A stretch of 64,000 bases of DNA from NCBI GenBank assembly GCA_938003835.1, contig CALKXJ010000027.1, positions 62,001-126,000 on the forward strand, given 5' to 3'. Positions 8,936 through 17,138 of the stretch are shown here, piece by piece (position 1 is the first letter of the stretch; the number at the start of each line of letters is the position of its first letter). A program made the position numbers and the translations under genes. The notes under the pieces were generated by a model. It was not told the DNA's origin. It was given only the letters and a program-made list of their open reading frames with translations, and did not search any database. The stretch comes from an uncultured Bryobacteraceae bacterium (GTDB lineage: Bacteria; Acidobacteriota; Terriglobia; Bryobacterales; Bryobacteraceae).

Positions 8936-9144
8936 CCGGCCGCTCGAGCCCGGCCAAGCGACCGCCGCGACCCTGGATGGCGCTCTGGTACTTTTCGATC
9001 GCGCTCGGCTTCCTGCTGCTCGCCCTTCGCGCCTACCTGTTGGGGGTCCGCCTCTCGCTCGTGTTGCTCAGGTTCGTCATCGCCCTCGGCTTCGCCGCGC
9101 TCGGTTGGGTCGCCTGGCGCGCCTGGCGCGCGCGCCGCGGCTAA
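8932..9144 (+). CDS. Small two-helix membrane protein
   Basis: A GTG at 8932 overlaps the stop of the Ogl-like gene by four bases (GTGA), so the frame is probably translated by coupling. It encodes 70 residues. A basic N-terminus is followed by two hydrophobic stretches, LWYFSIALGFLLLALRAYLLG and LVLLRFVIALGFAALGWVAW, and the protein ends in a basic tail (RAWRARRG). No family was recognised. The nearly complete hydrophobicity, correct topology charges and stop-start overlap argue that it is real. Its function is unknown. Confidence 0.6.
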   Translation: MTGRSSPAKRPPRPWMALWYFSIALGFLLLALRAYLLGVRLSLVLLRFVIALGFAALGWVAWRAWRARRG

Positions 9145-9147
9145 GTC

Positions 9148-11391
9148 CTATTCGAGCACGATCACTTCGTGGTCGGCGACCGAGGCGATGCGGATTACGG
9201 CCCACTCGCCCTGCCGGAGGGCGGCGGTCTCGCCTCGCGAGACGAGAAAGCGGGCGCGGCGGCCGCGCACGCCGGCCGGCAGACGAAACCGGATCTGGAC
9301 CGGGCCAACCGGGATGAGCTCGTCGACGGGCGCACGCCAGGCGCCCGTGCTGGTGAGGTTGACGATGTGCAGGATGAGGCGGTCCTGCTGGCGATACAGA
9401 TGACAGTCCAGCAGGCCGGGGCCCCGGACTTCCACCGGCACTCGGCCCCTCACCGCCCAGCGGATCAGGTTGGCCAGCAGGTCGCCGTGGTCGGGCAGGT
9501 TGTCGCGGGCAAATCGCCGGTCGAGATCCGCGGCGAGATACGCCCGGCGCGTGGCCTCCTGAAGCACCAGCGCCGGGATTGCGGTGCGCGGCGTGCGCAT
9601 CCAGGAGAACTCGGGCGGGTAAGCGGGGAAGTGAGGAATCCAGGTGAGTGGGACGATCGTGCCCGGCGCCGCCTCCACTTCGACGAGCAGGCCGCCGAAG
9701 GCGATGACGTCGGTCTTCTCGAAGCCTTCCAGCACGGCGTGGCGCGGGCCGGGCGGGCCTGGTTGCGGCGCGCGCGGGCCATAAACCCCCGGCCCGGCGT
9801 CCGGATGAAGGCGCAGATAGGTGTGGTCCGTGCCCGTCCAGCTCTCGGCTTCGCCGAGCGAGCCGTGCCGCCGGCCCGTGAACCGGACGCCGAAAATCTC
9901 GCCGAGCGCGAAATCCGTGCGAGGCTCGCCCCACCGGTCGCAGAGGCTGGTCTCGCCGGTGGCGATGAGACCGCCGCCGCGGGCGGCATACCGCCGTACC
10001 GCCTCGAGCTGGGCGTCGGTCATCGCGGCGAGATTGGGCAACACCAGAGCGGCCAGCTCGCCTCCGTCACGCTCGATGTGGTCGGCATGCACCGGGAGAT
10101 AGGGGATCCGCGCGCGGACGAGCGCCTGGATGACGCCGTAGTAGGGCCGCGCCACGCGCTCTTCGGCCTCGTCGCGGCCATAGAAGTCGGCGTTGATGTC
10201 CGAGTAGACCACGCCGACGCTCGCCACCGGCCGGCGGTTGACCAGCCAGGCTTCGTTGGCGGCGTGCCATTCAAAGACCGGGCCGGCGGTCTCGAACTGC
10301 CGCCGGTCCGGCTGCCAGGCGCCGACGTGATGCCACCAGGGCTGGATGCCGCCAGCAAAACCGGCATACATCCACATGCGCGCCTCGGCCGGAGCGGCGG
10401 AAGCCTTCCGAAAAGTCGGCGCCCGTTGATAGGTGGCCATGCTTTCCGGCATCAACTTGTCCCAGCCGGCCAGCCCGTGCAGCCGCTTGCCGAGTTCGGC
10501 GTTGCGCTGGAAGCCGGTGGCTTCGTTGCGGCCCTGGTCGTCGAGCAGGATGAATTCCGAACGCTCCGAGATCGCTTTGATGTCGCGGAGACGCCGCCCC
10601 TGCCCGGTCAGGTCGCCGCTCAGCATGCCCACCCAGAGGCAGTCGGGCCCGCCGGCCTGGCGCGTGGTGCGGTTGTTGAGATCCCAGATCTCGAGCCGCC
10701 TCTTCCGGCTCCAGTCGAACCAGGCGCGCCAGATCGGATCGTCCCAGTCCTGGCGCCGGGGAAGCTCGTGACCGGTCGCCTGGCGGAAGCGCTCGCGGCT
10801 CGAAGAGCAGTAGCAGATCTGATCGCGCTCCAGGCCGCTCCAACTGTTGTCGGTGAATCCCTCGGGCCTCTCCCAGGCGATGATCTCGCGCAAAATCGCG
10901 GGTAGGTACTCTTCGTAGTAAGGTCCGTCGATACAGTCGATGTAATGCTCGCCGGCGCGATAGGGGCGGCCTTCGGCGTCGTGCGCAAACCAGTCCGGGT
11001 GGGCGCGGTAGAACTCTTCCGAGGCGCGGTTGGAATCCATTCGCGCCAGCACGGCGAGGCCGTCCTCGTGGGCCGCCCGGGTGAGCTCTCCATACAGGTC
11101 ACGATGCCGGAGGAAGCGGGCGCGGTAGTGGAGCGGATTCGGGCTGGGGTAGAAGGCGACGATTCCGCCGGCGTTGATGATTACACCCTGGACGCGCGTC
11201 CGCTTCCAGTGCGCCCGCCACCAGTCGATGTCGTAGCTGAGCGGGTCCTCCTCGCTGATGTTGGTCTGGCCCCAGCGCAGCGTGCGGCGCCACCAGGGCG
11301 CCTGGCCGCGGGCGTCCGCGGCAGCTAGGAAGCAGCCCGCGACACGCACCAGATCGCGGCGCGTCCAGTCTCCGGTTGGTCGGCGTCTCAT
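9148..11391 (-). CDS. Exported glycoside-hydrolase-like protein with beta-galactosidase trimerisation-like domain
   Basis: The 747-residue protein starts at an ATG whose last bases overlap the stop of the CHAT gene (ATGA). The N-terminus carries a twin-arginine motif (T-R-R-D-L-V-R-V-A-G) and a hydrophobic stretch ending A-R-G-Q-A. Export by Tat is therefore likely. Residues about 40-400 look like a TIM barrel of the hypothetical glycosyl hydrolase 6 kind (VQGVIINAGGIVAFYPSP, LAVLARMDSNRASEEFY, EGFTDNSWSGLERDQICYC). Residues about 410-600 resemble a beta-galactosidase trimerisation/amidotransferase-like domain (VASVGVVYSDINADFYG, GGGLIATGETSLCD). A beta-sandwich tail ends the protein. Substrate is unknown, and the catalytic acids were not assigned. 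Confidence 0.75.
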   Translation of the reverse strand: MRRRPTGDWTRRDLVRVAGCFLAAADARGQAPWWRRTLRWGQTNISEEDPLSYDIDWWRAHWKRTRVQGVIINAGGIVAFYPSPNPLHYRARFLRHRDLYGELTRAAHEDGLAVLARMDSNRASEEFYRAHPDWFAHDAEGRPYRAGEHYIDCIDGPYYEEYLPAILREIIAWERPEGFTDNSWSGLERDQICYCSSSRERFRQATGHELPRRQDWDDPIWRAWFDWSRKRRLEIWDLNNRTTRQAGGPDCLWVGMLSGDLTGQGRRLRDIKAISERSEFILLDDQGRNEATGFQRNAELGKRLHGLAGWDKLMPESMATYQRAPTFRKASAAPAEARMWMYAGFAGGIQPWWHHVGAWQPDRRQFETAGPVFEWHAANEAWLVNRRPVASVGVVYSDINADFYGRDEAEERVARPYYGVIQALVRARIPYLPVHADHIERDGGELAALVLPNLAAMTDAQLEAVRRYAARGGGLIATGETSLCDRWGEPRTDFALGEIFGVRFTGRRHGSLGEAESWTGTDHTYLRLHPDAGPGVYGPRAPQPGPPGPRHAVLEGFEKTDVIAFGGLLVEVEAAPGTIVPLTWIPHFPAYPPEFSWMRTPRTAIPALVLQEATRRAYLAADLDRRFARDNLPDHGDLLANLIRWAVRGRVPVEVRGPGLLDCHLYRQQDRLILHIVNLTSTGAWRAPVDELIPVGPVQIRFRLPAGVRGRRARFLVSRGETAALRQGEWAVIRIASVADHEVIVLE

Positions 11392-13301
11392 TGACTCGCG
11401 GCGGGATCGGGGGAAGTGGCTGCCGGTCGCAGCGCCTCGAGGGCGCGCTGCGCCAGCTCGCGCCACTCTTGACGATCCCACCAGTCAAGATACCGCCTGA
11501 ACTGCCGTTCGGTGGACTGCACGTGAAAAGAGTCCGGCCCCATCAGCCCGATGATCTGCTCGCAGTGGTGCGCGATGGCGGCCAGGGCCTTTTTCGGAGA
11601 GAACGGGCGCTGGTGGTAGCTGGCGAGCAGTTCGAGCTCGGCCAGCGAGCCATGCGCCCAGGCGCGCGTGGAGGCGTCGGCGCGCTTGAGATCGCTCGCC
11701 GCCCAGCCTCGCGTGGCTGCCCACAGATCCGGCTCGGGTCTGCCGCTGAGCACAGCGGTCAGCGACAGGTATTGCGTTGCCGTCCAGTGCGATTGTGTGC
11801 CCTGATCCATCGCCAGCGCGTAGGCGGCGCGGGCCTCGCGCAAGGCACGTTCGGCCTTCTCGCGCGCGCCTCTGCGGAAATAGAGCTCGGCCTTGCGCTT
11901 GTGACTGGCGCCGTGAAGCCCGTAGCATTCGGCCTTGAGTTCTCGCGACGGCAGGCTGTCATCCTCCGGCAATAACGCTTTCCAGCGCGCCAGGTGCCGG
12001 TCGGCTTCCGCAAGCGCCCGCTCCATCTGGTCGAGATCGGACTGCTCGGCCGCCCAGTCGAAAGCGACGTTGATGGCGCGGCGCATCTGCTCCTCGCGGA
12101 AGAGGCTCACCTGGCGGTCGAAGCCTTCGGGAAGCGAGGCGTAGGCCACGATGCTGGCCCAGTCGTGATAAACGCCGGCGGCGGTGAACAGGCGCTGGCG
12201 CAGGTCCTGGAGCACCAGGCGCGGGTCGTCGCCGAGCAGCAGGCGCTCGTAGAGCACCTCGACGGCGATGACCGAGCCGAGTTTGGTGAGCGGGAACTGC
12301 GAGGCGATCACCCACGGGATACCGGCCGCGTGGAGGTCGTGCGCGATGCTTGCCCCGGGCACCAGCACCGAGCCCACGGCGCCCGAATCGCAAGTGGCCA
12401 GAGTCACCACCGAGGGCTGCGACTGCCCCCGTCCGTCGGCCCGCACGGCGCGCAAGGCCTGCGCCAGGCGCTTGCCCTCGACAATCTCGGCCCGGCTCCG
12501 GTCACGCGGGCCGGCCAGGGCCAGGCCGAAGCGCTGCTCGCCCGCCTGCTCGTAGGCGACTCCATGGGCCAGGATGTGCACGTGCGTGTAGTCGGATGCG
12601 GCGCAAGCACGCCGGATGTCCTCGAGCGTCGCTTCGGGGAGGACCGTGAGGTGGTCCTTGATGAGCGGCAGGCGCTGCTCGGGCGTGGCGGCCCGGCGAA
12701 TCCACGGCTCGAGCGCCATGCGCAGGGCGTGCGTGTGCTCGCGATACGGCACCGCCGTCCCGCCGGGCGCGGCGAAGGCGAACAGCAGCCGCGGCGTCCG
12801 GTTCCATTCAACCGGCAGCGGCCGGCCGCGGCGAATCTCCCGCGTGAGCGTGATCGGCGCGCTGGCCTGCAACTGAAGCTCGAGCCGCTCGCCGGGAAAG
12901 CCCTGCGGAGCGTTGGCCAGCTCGAACGGGATCAGGGCCAGCTCGGAGCCCGAAAGCGCCAGCCGGAGATGGATCAGCCGGGGTCGGCTGCCGCTCGCCT
13001 CGGAAATCTCGGCCGTCAGCGTCGGGATCTCCGCGAGAATGCGCGCCACTTCGGCGCCGAGCTCCTGGAGTTCGGCCACGCGCATGCGCTCGGGGATCAC
13101 CGCCCGGCCGCCTTCCGTGACGTAGCGCAACCGCTCGAGGCGATTGAGCAACTGGTGGTGCTCGAACTGGATGCGGAAGGTTACCGGGCTGCCCTCCCCG
13201 CAAAGAGCCAGGTACGGCGTCAGGGGCGAAAGCAACTGGTTATGGGGCGGGCCGGTCCGAAGGATTTCGAGCACCACGGTGTGTATGGCGGTCACGCTCA
13301 C
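11388..13301 (-). CDS. CHAT-domain (caspase-like) protease with helical repeat C-terminus
   Basis: The 637-residue protein holds a CHAT caspase-fold domain at residues about 170-400. The catalytic histidine is H246 in H-I-L-A-H-G and the cysteine is C304 in T-L-A-T-C-D-S-G, at a typical separation. Residues 1-160 are a poorly conserved N-terminal domain (LALIPFELANAPQGFPG marks its end). Residues about 400-637 are TPR-like helices that may bind a partner or sense a signal. CHAT proteases act in programmed proteolysis, for example in gasdermin-linked and CRISPR-linked defence. It starts with a GTG overlapping the stop of the upstream metallophosphoesterase and overlaps the downstream gene likewise. 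Substrate is unknown. Confidence 0.88.
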   Translation of the reverse strand: MSVTAIHTVVLEILRTGPPHNQLLSPLTPYLALCGEGSPVTFRIQFEHHQLLNRLERLRYVTEGGRAVIPERMRVAELQELGAEVARILAEIPTLTAEISEASGSRPRLIHLRLALSGSELALIPFELANAPQGFPGERLELQLQASAPITLTREIRRGRPLPVEWNRTPRLLFAFAAPGGTAVPYREHTHALRMALEPWIRRAATPEQRLPLIKDHLTVLPEATLEDIRRACAASDYTHVHILAHGVAYEQAGEQRFGLALAGPRDRSRAEIVEGKRLAQALRAVRADGRGQSQPSVVTLATCDSGAVGSVLVPGASIAHDLHAAGIPWVIASQFPLTKLGSVIAVEVLYERLLLGDDPRLVLQDLRQRLFTAAGVYHDWASIVAYASLPEGFDRQVSLFREEQMRRAINVAFDWAAEQSDLDQMERALAEADRHLARWKALLPEDDSLPSRELKAECYGLHGASHKRKAELYFRRGAREKAERALREARAAYALAMDQGTQSHWTATQYLSLTAVLSGRPEPDLWAATRGWAASDLKRADASTRAWAHGSLAELELLASYHQRPFSPKKALAAIAHHCEQIIGLMGPDSFHVQSTERQFRRYLDWWDRQEWRELAQRALEALRPAATSPDPAASQ

Positions 13302-14833
13302 CTCCGGCGGAATTCCGAGCCGGGCACGGGCTCGAGTTCAACCTCACCCGAGGCGTTGTCCACGGCGTGGTAGAGGCGGCCAATGACGCCGTCGGATTCA
13401 GCGGAGATTCCCACTACCGTCGTGCGGTCGAGCAGCAGGGGGCGGGTGCCGCCGGCGGGCGCCGGAACCACAGCCGCGTCGAGCGCCGCCATCGAGCGGG
13501 CCTGGAGGGCCTCGTAGACCCGAGCGAAAACACCCGGATCGGAGACGAGATCCTCGGAGAGCTGCAAGATGCGCACCCAGGTGCCGCTGTTGTAGTAGTA
13601 GCGCCCGCCGCCGGGCTCGACCTCGATGGCGCGCTCCATGTGGGTGTGTCCGGTGATGACAAAGTCGACGCCCGGGCCGACGCGCTCCATGACGCTGCGG
13701 AACGTGTGATCGCGCGTCGTGATGTCGAAGCTGCGGTCGTCCTTGATCCAGTCCAGGATTGCGCGGCGCAGGGCCTCCTCCTTGGGGACGCCTTGCAGGC
13801 GGTCGATGATCATGTCCCACCAGCCGAGCTGGCCTTCGACGGCTTCGCGGCTGGCGGCCTCGGAGGCGCTCCGGCCACGGCGCACGTCCTCTTCGATTTC
13901 AAGCAGCAGGGCGTCAGCGTCCGGGCCGGGAGCCGGAGCGCCGATCGCTTCGCGCAGGCTGGCGCCGAGTAGTTCCTCCATGGCCGCGGCGGCCGCGGCT
14001 TCCGGCGGGGCAGCTTCGAGGTCGCGGGCATCGGCTGCGAGCAGCCCGCGTTTGATCAGCTCGCCGCGGAGGCGGTCGGTGACGACCGGCAGCCCGTCGC
14101 GGACGGCCTTCACTGCCGCCGGATCGATGGTCAACAGGACCGCGAAGACGCTGTTCGCCTCGGGCTTGAGCAGGTCAATGAACGGATTGCGCCGCTTGAC
14201 CGGGTTCATGACGTCGATGACGAAGCGAGTGCCGGCGTTGGGCGTCCAGGAGGCACGGTCAAAGGCCAGCCCGGCGTTCAGGCGCGCGGCCAGTCGCCGC
14301 AGCGCTTCGTGATCGACGACGTTCCAGCCGTCCACCTCATTGCCATGGGTGCAGAAGACGCGTGCCGGGCCGACCTGGCAGGCGAAGCCCGCGCCCCGGG
14401 TGGCGAACAGCAGCCGTCCTTCGGCCGCCGGGTCCCCGCCGGCCAGGCGCCGCCGCACGGAGAGCTCGACATGGGGCAGGGCCAGCTCGATGTCGTGGTT
14501 TCCCAACCCGATCACCAGATACCGGCGCGGCCTACGCACAAACTCGGCCAGCCCGTCCCAGACGGGCCGAAAGGCCGGGTCGGCATAGATGCGCTCCATC
14601 ATCGTCTCGGCGCGGTCGACGGCGAGATAGCCGTCGATCTCCTCGGCGAGCGAATCGATCACGTCGCCGTTGAGGACGAGAGCGACCTCGCGGTCCGGCT
14701 CTTCGCGCGCCAGCCGCCCGAGCAGGCTTGCCAGGCGCCGGCCCTGTTTGAAGATCTGGAAACCCGGGGGCCCGCCCAGATGCAGGTCGGAGATGACATA
14801 GAGCGCGTCAAAGCGCACCAGCGGCAAATTCAC
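13298..14833 (-). CDS. Metallophosphoesterase (calcineurin-like), first gene of the CHAT operon
   Basis: The 511-residue protein has the complete two-metal signature: D16 and H18 in I-S-D-L-H-L-G, D57 in N-G-D-V-I-D, N112-H113-D114 in G-N-H-D, H163 in C-T-H-G-N-E-V-D, and H396/H398 in G-H-T-H. About 230 residues separate H163 from G-H-T-H, much more than in minimal family members. That insertion is helical and alanine/glutamate rich. A C-terminal extension of about 100 residues follows. The reaction is phosphoester hydrolysis, but the substrate (nucleic acid, nucleotide, lipid or protein) cannot be read from sequence. Its stop overlaps the GTG start of the CHAT gene. Confidence 0.87.
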   Translation of the reverse strand: MNLPLVRFDALYVISDLHLGGPPGFQIFKQGRRLASLLGRLAREEPDREVALVLNGDVIDSLAEEIDGYLAVDRAETMMERIYADPAFRPVWDGLAEFVRRPRRYLVIGLGNHDIELALPHVELSVRRRLAGGDPAAEGRLLFATRGAGFACQVGPARVFCTHGNEVDGWNVVDHEALRRLAARLNAGLAFDRASWTPNAGTRFVIDVMNPVKRRNPFIDLLKPEANSVFAVLLTIDPAAVKAVRDGLPVVTDRLRGELIKRGLLAADARDLEAAPPEAAAAAAMEELLGASLREAIGAPAPGPDADALLLEIEEDVRRGRSASEAASREAVEGQLGWWDMIIDRLQGVPKEEALRRAILDWIKDDRSFDITTRDHTFRSVMERVGPGVDFVITGHTHMERAIEVEPGGGRYYYNSGTWVRILQLSEDLVSDPGVFARVYEALQARSMAALDAAVVPAPAGGTRPLLLDRTTVVGISAESDGVIGRLYHAVDNASGEVELEPVPGSEFRRR

Positions 14834-14892
14834 GGGTTCCCTCCCCGGACTGTCAGGCTAACACAGTCCTGCGCCGGTCCATGAAAAATGTC

Positions 14893-14921
14893 TTGCATTT
14901 TCCTGAGATTTCTGTTAACTT
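14893..14921 (+). promoter_or_regulatory. Possible promoter of the DksA-like gene
   Basis: TTGCAT and TAACTT are 17 bases apart in an AT-rich patch that stands out from the GC-rich surroundings. The -10 is poor. The promoter of the divergent metallophosphoesterase operon must lie in the same 187-base interval. Confidence 0.3.
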
Positions 14922-15020
14922 GCGGCAACGTTCTTGGCTGTGAACGCCCATTTTGCGCCGGAGGCGGCGCGAGCGGGTTCGCCTCGACCGAGCTCGGTTC
15001 GAGGGAAAGGAAGGGAGGCT

Positions 15021-15407
15021 ATGGGAAAACCCGGCGGGAGAACAAGGCAGATCGATGCCTACCGGCGCCTGCTCCTCAACGCCAGGCGGGAGCTTGTTGC
15101 GGGCCGGTTGCGGCGGGAACACATCGCCACGGTGGAGCCGGTTCCGGAAGACGATCTCGCGCCGATCTCTCACGACGAGTTCGTCGCCCTGGAGATGAAC
15201 GGGCTCGATTACGAGAAGCTGCGAATGGTGGAAGAGGCGCTGGACCGCATCGCCGCGGGCGACTACGGCCTCTGCCTGGGCTGCGACCGCCCGATCCCGG
15301 ACAAACGGCTGCGCGCGGTTCCGTGGGCCCGCTACTGCGTGGAATGCCAGGAGCGTCTGGGGGTGGCGCGCGAGGAGCCCCGGCGCCTTATGCCAGAGAC
15401 TTTCTGA
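15021..15407 (+). CDS. DksA/TraR-family C4 zinc-finger protein
   Basis: The 128-residue protein ends in a four-cysteine zinc finger (C-L-G-C-D-R-P-I-P then Y-C-V-E-C-Q-E-R-L) after a long helical region, the layout of DksA/TraR proteins. These bind RNA polymerase through the secondary channel and modulate transcription. The helical tip carries D-D-L-A-P-I-S-H-D-E. The ATG at 15021 follows a strong AGGGAGG site. In-frame ATGs further upstream have none. The last 20 bases overlap the end of the convergent etfA gene. Confidence 0.85.
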   Translation: MGKPGGRTRQIDAYRRLLLNARRELVAGRLRREHIATVEPVPEDDLAPISHDEFVALEMNGLDYEKLRMVEEALDRIAAGDYGLCLGCDRPIPDKRLRAVPWARYCVECQERLGVAREEPRRLMPETF

Positions 15408-16365
15408 GTTCGGCGGTCAGTGCGGGGACCACCTCGAACAGATCGCCGACAATGCCATAGTCGGCCGCTTCGAAGATGGGGGCTTCCGGGTCCCGGTTGA
15501 TCGCGACGACGGTTCGGGACCCCTTCATGCCCACCAGGTGCTGGATGGCGCCGGAGATGCCGACGGCCACATAGAGCTTCGGCGCCACCGTCTGACCTGA
15601 GCTGCCCACCTGGCGGTCCATGGGCAGCCAGCCGTTGTCGCACACCGGCCGGCTGGCGGCCAGCTCGGCGCCGAGCACAGCGGCAAGCTCCTCCACCATC
15701 GCGAGGTTTTGCTTCTCCTTGATGCCGCGGCCGACGGCGACGATCCGATCGGCCTTGCCTAGGTCCACACCGCGTCGGGATTGCTCGAAGGGCTCCTCCG
15801 GGCGGGCGCGGATCGCCGCCGGATCGATGTCGACCGGGAAGGGCTCGATTGGGGCAGCGCCCTCCTGGAGCGGCGCCGCAGCGAAGGCGCCGGCCTGGAT
15901 GGAGAGGAAGACCGGACCTTCACCGCAGGGCCGCAGATCGGCGCTCATGCGGCCCTGAAAGATCGGGCGCGTGAAGATGGGGGTCCCGTTGTCGAGGCGC
16001 CAGCCGGTAACGTCGCTCACGAGCGACCGGCCGAAGCGCGCCGCCAGGCGCGGGGCGAAATCGCGGACCTGGTAGGTGTGAGGGAACAGGACATAGAGGG
16101 CGCCCCGGGCGCGGATGAGCTGCTCGAGGGCCAGCGTGTAGCCGTCCGCGGTGTAGGCGGCGAGCAGCGCGTGTTCGACAGCGAAGACCCGGTCGAGCCG
16201 CTTGGCGGCCAGCTCCGCCGCCGGCCCTGCCAGCTCGCGCCCCAGCAAGGCCGCCTGGACCGGCCGGCCGAGCGCCTCGCCGAACTGCTGGGCGGCAGCC
16301 AGCGCCTCCCAGCTCTGGCGATGCCAGGCGCCGGCAGAGCGTTCGGCGACCACGAGAATGCTCAT
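15388..16365 (-). CDS. etfA: Electron transfer flavoprotein, alpha subunit
   Basis: The 325-residue subunit binds FAD and passes electrons from acyl-CoA dehydrogenases to the quinone pool together with EtfB. The C-terminal FAD-binding signature is clear: G-S-S-G-Q-T-V-A-P, then [14 protein letters not shown] and [12 protein letters not shown]. The [15 protein letters not shown] segment closes the protein. Its ATG overlaps the etfB stop by four bases. Confidence 0.95.
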   Translation of the reverse strand: MSILVVAERSAGAWHRQSWEALAAAQQFGEALGRPVQAALLGRELAGPAAELAAKRLDRVFAVEHALLAAYTADGYTLALEQLIRARGALYVLFPHTYQVRDFAPRLAARFGRSLVSDVTGWRLDNGTPIFTRPIFQGRMSADLRPCGEGPVFLSIQAGAFAAAPLQEGAAPIEPFPVDIDPAAIRARPEEPFEQSRRGVDLGKADRIVAVGRGIKEKQNLAMVEELAAVLGAELAASRPVCDNGWLPMDRQVGSSGQTVAPKLYVAVGISGAIQHLVGMKGSRTVVAINRDPEAPIFEAADYGIVGDLFEVVPALTAELRKSLA

Positions 16366-17132
16366 AGCACGTGCGCCTCGCCGCGCAGCCGGGCCACGAG
16401 CTTCGCCGCCACTTCCTGCGGCGAACCCTCCAGGAACTTGGTGCGCTTGCGCCGCTCGGGCAGGTAAACGCGCTCGAGCGCAAAGCCCGGCTGGGGCGGC
16501 GGGCCCCAGGCCGAGGCCTCCAGGCGCGCCACCGGCTTCGTCTTGGCCCGCTTGATGCCCATCAGCGTGGCGTACCGGAGCTTGCTGATGCCGGACTGCA
16601 CGGCAATGACGGCCGGAAGCGGCAGCTCCAGGTACTGGAAGCGGCCGCCCTCGAGCTCGCGCCGCAGGCGGAGCCCCGCGGCGGTCCTTTCGATCTCCAC
16701 AATCAGAGTGGCGTGCGGCAGCCCGAGCAATTCGGCCATGAGCACCCCGGTCTGCCCGTGACCGGCGTCATCGGACTGAAGTCCGGTGAGGATGAGATCG
16801 GGGCTCTCCCGGGCGGCGGCCTGGGCCAGCCACCAGGCCGTCCGCAGCGGATCACCACCCTGCGGGTTGTCCGCTTCGATATGAATGCCCCGGTCGGCGC
16901 CCTTGGCCAGCGCCTCGCGGATCGCCCGGCCCACGCGCTCCGGCCCGACCGAGACTGCGACCACTTCGCCGCCGTAGCGCTCCTTGAGCCCGAGCGCCGC
17001 CTCGAGCGCGTAGGCGTCCGGCTCGTTGGTCTCGTATTCCAGATCGCCCTCGTCGATCCAGGTGCCTTGGGCGTTCACGCGGAGGCGAGCCTCGCGGGCC
17101 GGCACCTGCTTGACGGCGACGAGGATCTTCAT
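16362..17132 (-). CDS. etfB: Electron transfer flavoprotein, beta subunit
   Basis: The 256-residue protein starts with the standard beta-subunit motif MKILVAVKQVPA. It contains G-L-Q-S-D-D-A-G-H-G-Q-T-G, the AMP-binding region, and the L-P-A-V-I-A-V-Q-S-G-I-S-K-L-R-Y segment typical of EtfB. Order and overlap with etfA are canonical. fabF ends six bases upstream, so acpP, fabF, etfB and etfA form one likely transcript linking fatty-acid synthesis and electron transfer. Confidence 0.95.
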   Translation of the reverse strand: MKILVAVKQVPAREARLRVNAQGTWIDEGDLEYETNEPDAYALEAALGLKERYGGEVVAVSVGPERVGRAIREALAKGADRGIHIEADNPQGGDPLRTAWWLAQAAARESPDLILTGLQSDDAGHGQTGVLMAELLGLPHATLIVEIERTAAGLRLRRELEGGRFQYLELPLPAVIAVQSGISKLRYATLMGIKRAKTKPVARLEASAWGPPPQPGFALERVYLPERRKRTKFLEGSPQEVAAKLVARLRGEAHVL

Positions 17133-17138
17133 GCCGGT

